A stretch of 64,000 bases of DNA, from NCBI RefSeq assembly GCF_018449795.1, contig NZ_JAAVVE010000003.1, forward strand, positions 93,569 to 157,568, written 5' to 3'. Shown piece by piece: positions 58,549-64,000 of the stretch. The position numbers and the translations under genes were made by a program. How positions within the stretch are numbered: position 1 is the stretch's first letter; each line of letters opens with the position of its first letter. Source of the stretch: Sphingomonas sp. dw_22. Its GTDB lineage: Bacteria > Pseudomonadota > Alphaproteobacteria > Sphingomonadales > Sphingomonadaceae. Under the pieces are notes generated by a model that saw nothing but the letters and a program-made list of their open reading frames with translations, had not been told where the DNA came from and searched no databases.

Positions 58549-59785
58549 GTCCGACGACGCCGGCGCGCAGCCCGGCACGAAGCGGCTCAAGACCTGGCAC
58601 AAGGCATCGCTGGTCGCGCTGCCCGTCGCAGTGATCGCAGCCGCCGTAGGCCTGAACAGCCGCGGCACGCCTGCCGCCGCCGCGCCGCCGCCGCCGACCG
58701 TGACGGTCGCGTCGCCGCTGGTGCGCGAGATCAACGAATGGGACGATTATGTCGGCCGGTTCGAGCCGAGCCGCTCGGTCGAGGTGCGTCCGCGCGTCTC
58801 GGGCGCGGTCACGGCGATCCACTTCACCGACGGCGCGATCGTCCAGAAGGGCCAGCTGCTCTTCACGATCGACCAGCGGCCCTTCACCGCGGCGCTCGCC
58901 GAGGCGCGCGCCGGCCTTGCCAGCGCGCAGAGCGATCTCGCGCTCGCCCAGTCCGATCTCGGCCGCGCCCAGCGGCTGGTGGAGGTCGAGGCGGTGTCGA
59001 AGAGCGATGTCGAGCGGCTCCAGGCGCGCGTCCGTGCCGGCCAGGCGTCCGTCGCCGCGGCCCAGGCCCGGGTCCGCAGCCGCGCGCTGGACGTCGAGTT
59101 CACCGAGGTTCGCGCGCCGATCTCCGGCCGCATCTCGGACCGCAAGGTCGATGCCGGCAATCTGGTCGCTGCGGGCGAGGGGCAGGGCGGCACGCTGCTG
59201 ACCACGATCAACGCGCTCGATCCGATCTACTTCACCTTCGACGGTTCGGAGGCGCTGTTCCTCAAGGCCAAGCGCGCGCGTGAGGCCGGGGCAACGGAGT
59301 CGCCTGTCCAGATCCGCCTGCAGGACGAGACCGACTATCGCTGGAAGGGCAAGATCGACTTCACCGACAACGGGCTGGACCCGCGTTCGGGCACGATCCG
59401 CGGCCGTGCGGTGCTGAGCAATCCGGGGATGTTCCTCACCCCCGGCATGTTCGGCAACATGCGGCTCTCGGCCGGCGGCACGGCGCAGGCGCTGATGGTG
59501 CCCGATTCGGCGATCGCGACCGATCAGGCGCGCAAGCTGGTGATGACCGTCGCCCCCGACGGCACGCTGGCGCCCAAGCCGGTGACGCTCGGCCCGGTGG
59601 TGGATGGCCTGCGGATCATCCGCACCGGCCTGACGCCGCAGGACAAGGTGGTGCTCGCCGGCGCGATGATGGCGCCTCCGGGCAGCAAGGTGCAGGTCAA
59701 GCCCGGCAAGATCGCGCCGGTCGCGGCCGCGCAGACACCGACGATTTCGGCTCCGGTCACGGGCGAGGCGACTTTCGCCCGTTGA
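58526..59785 (+). CDS. RND efflux periplasmic adaptor (membrane fusion protein)
   Basis: A 419-residue protein: one N-terminal TM (about 28-45), barrel-sandwich SVEVRPRVSGAVTAIHFTDG and PISGRISDRKVDAGNLV (the lipoyl halves), alpha-hairpin with LARAGLASAQSDLA-like heptads (about 125-185), beta-barrel and membrane-proximal domains near GMFGNMRLSAGG. Start 58526 has GGGGA eight bases upstream. It bridges the HAE1 pump and the outer-membrane factor. Confidence 0.93.
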   Translation: MNMVTRIESDDAGAQPGTKRLKTWHKASLVALPVAVIAAAVGLNSRGTPAAAAPPPPTVTVASPLVREINEWDDYVGRFEPSRSVEVRPRVSGAVTAIHFTDGAIVQKGQLLFTIDQRPFTAALAEARAGLASAQSDLALAQSDLGRAQRLVEVEAVSKSDVERLQARVRAGQASVAAAQARVRSRALDVEFTEVRAPISGRISDRKVDAGNLVAAGEGQGGTLLTTINALDPIYFTFDGSEALFLKAKRAREAGATESPVQIRLQDETDYRWKGKIDFTDNGLDPRSGTIRGRAVLSNPGMFLTPGMFGNMRLSAGGTAQALMVPDSAIATDQARKLVMTVAPDGTLAPKPVTLGPVVDGLRIIRTGLTPQDKVVLAGAMMAPPGSKVQVKPGKIAPVAAAQTPTISAPVTGEATFAR

Positions 59786-59790
59786 TCGAC

Positions 59791-59824
59791 CCTGCCGCCG
59801 GGTAACCCCAGGCCCGGCGGCAGG
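59791..59824 (+). other. 12-bp hairpin between the MFP and RND pump genes
   Basis: CCTGCCGCCGGG (59791-59802) pairs perfectly with CCCGGCGGCAGG (59813-59824) around a 10-base loop. There is no T-run. Between two pump genes such a hairpin may stabilise or process the mRNA and set relative levels of the two proteins. Confidence 0.75.
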
Positions 59825-59888
59825 AACGTATTCCGCCGTTCGCAATGCGGACGGCTTTTTTCGAAGCCCCTTCAACGAGGAGACGGCC

Positions 59889-62800
59889 ATGCGCCTCTCA
59901 CGCTTCTTCATCACGCGCCCGATCTTCGCGGCCGTGATTGCCGTGGTAATCACGATTCTCGGCGCGATCGCCTATGTAACGCTGCCGATATCGCAATATC
60001 CGGATATCGTTCCGCCCACGGTCACCGTCACCGCGGCCTATCCCGGCGCGTCCGCCGAGACGGTCGCCGAGACGGTCGCCGCGCCGATCGAGCAGGAGAT
60101 CAACGGCGTCGACGACATGCTGTACATGTCGTCCCAGTCGACCGGCGACGGTTTGGTCACCATCACGGTGACCTTCAAGCAGGGCACCAATCTCGATGCC
60201 GCGCAGGTTCTGGTGCAGAACCGTGTGGCGGTCGCGGTGCCGCGCCTGCCCGAGGATGTGCAGCGTGCCGGCGTGGTGACGCGCAAGACGTCGCCGGACT
60301 TCCTGATGGTCGTCAACCTGATCTCGCCCGACAAGTCGCTCGAGCGCGGCTATATCTCGAACTATGCGCTGACCCAGGTCCGCGATCGCCTTGCGCGTAT
60401 CGACGGCGTGGGCGACGTCCGCCTGTTCGGCAGCCGCGACTATGCGATGCGCATCTGGATCGATCCGGCGCGCGCCGCGGCGCTCAACCTTACCGCCGGC
60501 GAGATCGTCGCGGCGCTGCGCGCGCAGAACGTGCAGGTCGCCGCGGGTTCGCTCGGCCAGCCCGGATCGGGCACGACCGGCCAGGCCTTCCAGCTCAACA
60601 TCGAGACGCAGGGCCGGCTCAAGGATCCCAGGCAGTTCGCCGATGTCATCATCCGCACCGATCCCAATGGGCGCCAGGTGCGCGTGTCAGACGTGGGCCG
60701 GGTCGAGCTGGGCGCCGCCGACTATAATTCCAACACCTATCTCTCGGGCGATCCGACGGTGATCCTCGCCGTGTTCCAGCGGCCGGGCTCGAACGCGCTT
60801 GCCGCCGCGCAGGCCGTCGAGCACGAGATGGAGGACATGTCCAAGATCTTCCCGAAGGGTCTGGAATATCGGGTGATCTACAACCCGACCGAGTTCATCT
60901 CGCAGTCGATCGACGCGGTCTATCACACGCTGGGCGAAGCCATCCTGCTGGTGGTCCTCGTCATCATCGTCTTCCTCCAGAAATGGCGCGCGGCAATCAT
61001 CCCGGTGGTCGCGATCCCCGTGTCGCTGATCGGCACCTTCGCGGTGCTGGCGATGATCGGCTATTCGCTCAACAACCTGTCGCTGTTCGGCCTGGTGCTG
61101 GCGATCGGCGTGGTCGTCGACGACGCGATCGTCGTCGTCGAGAATGTCGAGCGCAACCTGGAGCACGGCCTGTCTCCGCTCGAGGCGGCGCGCAAGTCGA
61201 TGGACGAAGTGTCCACGGCGCTGGTCGCGATCGTGCTCGTGCTCTGCGCGGTGTTCCTGCCGACCCTGTTCCTCAATGGTCTGTCGGGCGCCTTCTACAA
61301 GCAGTTCGCGGTGACGATCTCGACCGCGACGGTGATCTCGCTGATCCTGTCGCTGACCCTTTCGCCCGCGCTCGCCGCGATCCTGCTGCGCTCGCATGAC
61401 AAGGATCATCCCTCGAACCCCGTCTTCGCCGCGCTGCGCCGTGCCGGGGACGCCTTCAACCGCGGCTTCGAGCGGATGAGCTCCGGCTATGCCAACCTCA
61501 CCCGCACGCTGGTGATGCGGCCGAAGCGGATGATGGTCGCCTATGTCGGCCTGATCGCCGCGACGGTCGGCATGCTCTGGGCCACGCCCACCGGCTTCAT
61601 TCCGGCGCAGGACCAGGGCTATTTCCTCACCGTCATCCAGTTGCCGCCGGGCTCGTCGCTCGAACGCACCGATGACGTGATGCGCAAGGTCGTGCAGCGG
61701 CTGCTTCCCATTCCGGGCGTGAAGGGATCGGTGATGCTTGCCGGCTTCGACGGCCCGTCGCAGACGCTCGCGCCCAATTCGGCCGCTGCCTATGTGCCGC
61801 TGCAATCCTTCGAGGAGCGCAGGAAGCTGGGCGTGACGCTGCAAAGCATCATGGCCGAGGCACGCAAGCGCACCGCCGACATCAACGAGGCGATGCTGCT
61901 GATGGTGCCGCCGCCGCTCATCCAGGGCATCGGTTCGGCCGGCGGCTATCGCCTGATGATCGAGGATCGCGGCGGCAACGGCTATGAGGATCTGGGCAAG
62001 GTGGCGTTCGGCCTGATCGGCCAGGCCAACCAGACCAAGGGCCTCCAGCAGATCTACACCTTCTTCAACACCGCGACGCCGCGCGTCTTCGCCGATATCG
62101 ACCGGACCAAGTCCGATCTGCTCGGCGTGCCGCCGGAGCGCGTGTTCGAAGCGCTCAGCGTCTATCTCGGTTCGTCCTATGTGAACGACTTCAACCTGCT
62201 CGGCCGCACCTATCACGTGACCGCCCAGGCCGATCCGGCGTTCCGCACGAACGAAGCCGATATCGCCAACCTCAAGACGCGGTCCAATTCGGGAGCGATG
62301 GTGCCGATCGGCTCGGTCGCGACCTTCCAGGACAAGACGGGTCCGTATCGCGTGGTGCGCTACAACCTGTTCCCCGCGGTCGAAGTCGATGGCGACACCG
62401 CCCCTGGCTATTCCTCGGGCCAGTCGCTGGATTCGATGGAGAAGATCGCGAGCACCCTGCCGGCGGGATATGCCGCCGAGTGGACGGGCATCGCCTATCA
62501 GCAAAAGGCCGCCGGCAGCACTGCCGGGCTGGTGTTCGCGCTGGCCGTGCTGTTCGTCTTCCTGGTGCTGGCGGCGCAGTATGAAAGCCTGACGATGCCG
62601 CTGGCGATCATCCTGATCGTGCCGATGTGCCTGTTGGCCGCAATGGCCGGCGTGAACCTGCGGGGGATGGACAACAACGTCCTGACCCAGATCGGCCTGG
62701 TCGTGCTGATCGCGCTGGCTGCCAAGAACGCGATCCTCGTGGTCGAATTCGCCAGGCAGGCGGAGGACCAGGACGGCCTGTCGCCGGTGGATGCCGCGGT

Positions 62801-63074
62801 GCGTGCCGCGCGGGATCGCCTGCGTCCGATCCTGATGACCTCGTTCGCCTTCATCCTCGGCGCCGTGCCGCTGCTGATCGCGACCGGGGCGGGTGCCGAA
62901 CTCCGCCAGGCGCTGGGTACGGCCGTGTTCTTCGGGATGATGGGCGTGACCGCCTTCGGCCTGCTCTTCACGCCGACCTTCTACGTCGTCTGCCGCGCGC
63001 TGGGGGATCGCATCTCCCGCCTGCGGGGGAGCGGGGGCGGGGAGCAGAACGTGCAGCTCCAGCCCGCCGAATAA
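59889..63074 (+). CDS. HAE1-family RND multidrug efflux transporter (AcrB/MexB-like)
   Basis: A 1061-residue inner-membrane pump with twelve helices and two large periplasmic loops. N-terminal RFFITRPIFAAVIAVVITILG, proton-relay Asp411-Asp412 in GVVVDDAIVVVENVER, and the TM10 Lys in LIALAAKNAILVVEFARQ. These mark the hydrophobe/amphiphile subfamily. With the adaptor and outer-membrane factor it exports drugs or bile-like compounds using the proton gradient. GAGGAG lies just before ATG 59889. Confidence 0.97.
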   Translation: MRLSRFFITRPIFAAVIAVVITILGAIAYVTLPISQYPDIVPPTVTVTAAYPGASAETVAETVAAPIEQEINGVDDMLYMSSQSTGDGLVTITVTFKQGTNLDAAQVLVQNRVAVAVPRLPEDVQRAGVVTRKTSPDFLMVVNLISPDKSLERGYISNYALTQVRDRLARIDGVGDVRLFGSRDYAMRIWIDPARAAALNLTAGEIVAALRAQNVQVAAGSLGQPGSGTTGQAFQLNIETQGRLKDPRQFADVIIRTDPNGRQVRVSDVGRVELGAADYNSNTYLSGDPTVILAVFQRPGSNALAAAQAVEHEMEDMSKIFPKGLEYRVIYNPTEFISQSIDAVYHTLGEAILLVVLVIIVFLQKWRAAIIPVVAIPVSLIGTFAVLAMIGYSLNNLSLFGLVLAIGVVVDDAIVVVENVERNLEHGLSPLEAARKSMDEVSTALVAIVLVLCAVFLPTLFLNGLSGAFYKQFAVTISTATVISLILSLTLSPALAAILLRSHDKDHPSNPVFAALRRAGDAFNRGFERMSSGYANLTRTLVMRPKRMMVAYVGLIAATVGMLWATPTGFIPAQDQGYFLTVIQLPPGSSLERTDDVMRKVVQRLLPIPGVKGSVMLAGFDGPSQTLAPNSAAAYVPLQSFEERRKLGVTLQSIMAEARKRTADINEAMLLMVPPPLIQGIGSAGGYRLMIEDRGGNGYEDLGKVAFGLIGQANQTKGLQQIYTFFNTATPRVFADIDRTKSDLLGVPPERVFEALSVYLGSSYVNDFNLLGRTYHVTAQADPAFRTNEADIANLKTRSNSGAMVPIGSVATFQDKTGPYRVVRYNLFPAVEVDGDTAPGYSSGQSLDSMEKIASTLPAGYAAEWTGIAYQQKAAGSTAGLVFALAVLFVFLVLAAQYESLTMPLAIILIVPMCLLAAMAGVNLRGMDNNVLTQIGLVVLIALAAKNAILVVEFARQAEDQDGLSPVDAAVRAARDRLRPILMTSFAFILGAVPLLIATGAGAELRQALGTAVFFGMMGVTAFGLLFTPTFYVVCRALGDRISRLRGSGGGEQNVQLQPAE

Positions 63075-63084
63075 CCGCGGCCGC

Positions 63085-63163
63085 CGTCCCGGCGAAAGCC
63101 GGGGCCCAGGGCCAAGAACGACACCGCCTGTAACCCTGGATCCCGGCCCTGGCCGGGATGACG
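63085..63163. repeat. interspersed palindromic repeat
   Basis: CGTCCCGGCGAAAGCCGGGG (63085-63104) and the complement-like CCCTGGATCCCGGCCCTGGC (from about 63134) plus GGGATGACG form nested stems. The GTCCCGGCGAAAGCCGGG motif is widespread between genes in sphingomonads and caulobacters. It separates the pump gene from the outer-membrane factor. Confidence 0.75.
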
Positions 63164-63179
63164 GGGAGGAGGAATTCAG

Positions 63180-64000
63180 ATGTTCAACTATCGCATTCTC
63201 GCCGCAACCGCCTCGGCGCTGGCGCTCGCCGCCTGCGCCAGGGGGCCGGACTATGTCACGCCGCCGCATCCGCAGACGGCCTCCGGATCGTTCCTCTCGA
63301 CCAGCGCGGCGGTGACGCCCGAGCCGGTCCAGGGCGACTGGTGGCGGCTCTACAACGATCCGGTGCTCGACAAGCTCGTCGCCGATGCGCTCGCCGCCAA
63401 TACCGATGTGCGCGCGGCGGTGGCGCGGATCGCCCGGGCTCGAGCCGGCCTGCGCGGGGCGCAGGCCGATCGGCTGCCCCAGGCGGACGCATCGGCGGGG
63501 GCCAATTACGGCCGCCTGCCCGAAATCCAGCGTCCGGCGGGCGCCGCGCGCGAGGACTGGCAGGTCGATGCCGGGCTGAACGTGAACTATGAGGTCGATC
63601 TGTTCGGCCGGGTGAGCCGCGGCGTCGAGGCGGCGCGCGGCGACCTGAACGCGGCGCAGGCCGATGCCGATGCGGTGCGCGTGATCGTCGCGGCGGATAC
63701 GGCGCAGGCCTATGCCGATGCGGTGTCGTCGGCCGAGCGGCTGGGCGTCGCCGAGCGCATCGTCGCGCTGCTGGACAAGTCGATCGACCTGACCGAGCGC
63801 CGCCGCACGGTGGGCCTTGCCACGCGGCTCGATACCGCGCGGATCGGCGCGCTGCGCAACCACCGCAAGGCGGAGGTGCCGGCGCTCGCCGCCGAGCGCG
63901 ACGCGGCTTGGTTCCGGCTGGGGGCGTGCACCGGCCCCACCCCGGCCACCTGGCCCCCCCGAGGTTGGGGGGAGCCCACGTCGAAACCCACTACCACCCT
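63180..64000 (+). CDS. outer-membrane efflux lipoprotein (OprM/NodT family), partial
   Basis: Starts at ATG 63180. Lipobox LALAAC, then GPDYVTPPHP and GDWWRLYNDPVLDKLVADALAANTDVRAAVARI, typical of OprM/NodT; a helical hairpin repeat follows. It is the third component of the pump. Near 63940-63960 the expected TPADLPPEVG-like segment appears only after a one-base frame change, and the last ~100 bases have runs of C and G that look unreliable, so the end is uncertain. The protein would continue beyond the window. Confidence 0.85.
   Translation, partial: MFNYRILAATASALALAACARGPDYVTPPHPQTASGSFLSTSAAVTPEPVQGDWWRLYNDPVLDKLVADALAANTDVRAAVARIARARAGLRGAQADRLPQADASAGANYGRLPEIQRPAGAAREDWQVDAGLNVNYEVDLFGRVSRGVEAARGDLNAAQADADAVRVIVAADTAQAYADAVSSAERLGVAERIVALLDKSIDLTERRRTVGLATRLDTARIGALRNHRKAEVPALAAERDAAWFRLGACTGPTPATWPPRGWGEPTSKPTTT

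Noticed and set aside
60687..63863. A 1058-codon open frame on the minus strand opposite the RND pump.
   Set aside because: It is a GC-bias shadow: the pump has every family motif on the plus strand, while the opposite frame is Arg/His/Asp-rich with no domains.
1..64000. CRISPR arrays, prophage structural genes, replication origin.
   Set aside because: No spaced identical direct repeats, no Cas or phage structural proteins, and no DnaA-box cluster or parABS set were seen.

Overview
The window reads as chromosomal DNA of a GC-rich alphaproteobacterium, most likely Sphingomonas or a close sphingomonad. This is inferred from very strong GC bias at third codon positions, many ATGA/GTGA/TTGA gene overlaps, and a set of genes and interspersed palindromes familiar from that group (DUF1178 protein, short Flp pilins, HWE kinase, tryptophan-halogenase-like flavoenzyme, LTA4H-type M1 peptidase, Reg_prop sensor kinase). 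No database search was possible.

Left arm, 1-9.8 kb: a translationally coupled minus-strand block for surface polysaccharide (KpsC-like and KpsS-like Kdo transferases, a GT4 glycosyltransferase, a KpsM-like ABC-2 permease and the start of a KpsE-like chain-length/export protein). Divergent from it is a TPR protein with a complete O-GlcNAc-transferase-type catalytic half, followed by an OmpH/Skp-like periplasmic chaperone and a strong terminator. At 9.98-11.67 kb is a scar: an IS3-family element with perfect 13-bp ends but no visible target duplication, the N-terminus of a tyrosine integrase cut by the IS, four helically phased 10-bp repeats, and only the 5' half of a tRNA-Thr(UGU) gene. Everything to the left may therefore be an integrated island.

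Core, 11.7-45 kb: ordinary chromosomal genes in short operons: RarA with an MmcQ-like protein; a His-rich PadR metalloregulator with a DUF2218 protein; a halogenase; a sorbosone dehydrogenase with a DUF2231 membrane protein; a glycosyltransferase; ParDE; RadA; an amino-acid permease; CvpA, Fe-S scaffold, KefB-like antiporter, DgkA, DUF423, beta-propeller glycosidase; M1 peptidase; AraC with a VOC protein; AroK-AroB; a small membrane protein, an unknown secreted protein and XerD; AccA; a HAD phosphatase; two Flp pilins; MutT; a methyltransferase; ComF, glutaredoxin, nitrilase, DUF1178; a divergent XRE regulator and Cys-rich protein around a perfect operator; tRNA-Arg(CCU); and an HWE histidine kinase.

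Right arm, 45-64 kb: a SulP-STAS anion (probably bicarbonate) transporter coupled to a beta-carbonic anhydrase; an OmpR-type two-component pair; a serine beta-lactamase-like hydrolase; a NarL-type regulator coupled to a giant Reg_prop/Y_Y_Y sensor kinase; two alpha/beta hydrolases; and a TetR-regulated tripartite RND efflux operon (unknown 139-aa protein, MFP adaptor, HAE1 pump, outer-membrane factor). Its promoter is plainly legible: a TTGACG-17-TATACC sigma-70 site with two matching palindromes. The last ~100 bases look degraded and the outer-membrane factor loses frame there.

Recurrent non-coding structure: two copies of a ~135-bp long-arm palindrome (12556-12694, 36265-36397), a multi-hairpin cluster (15489-15598) and another interspersed repeat (63085-63163).
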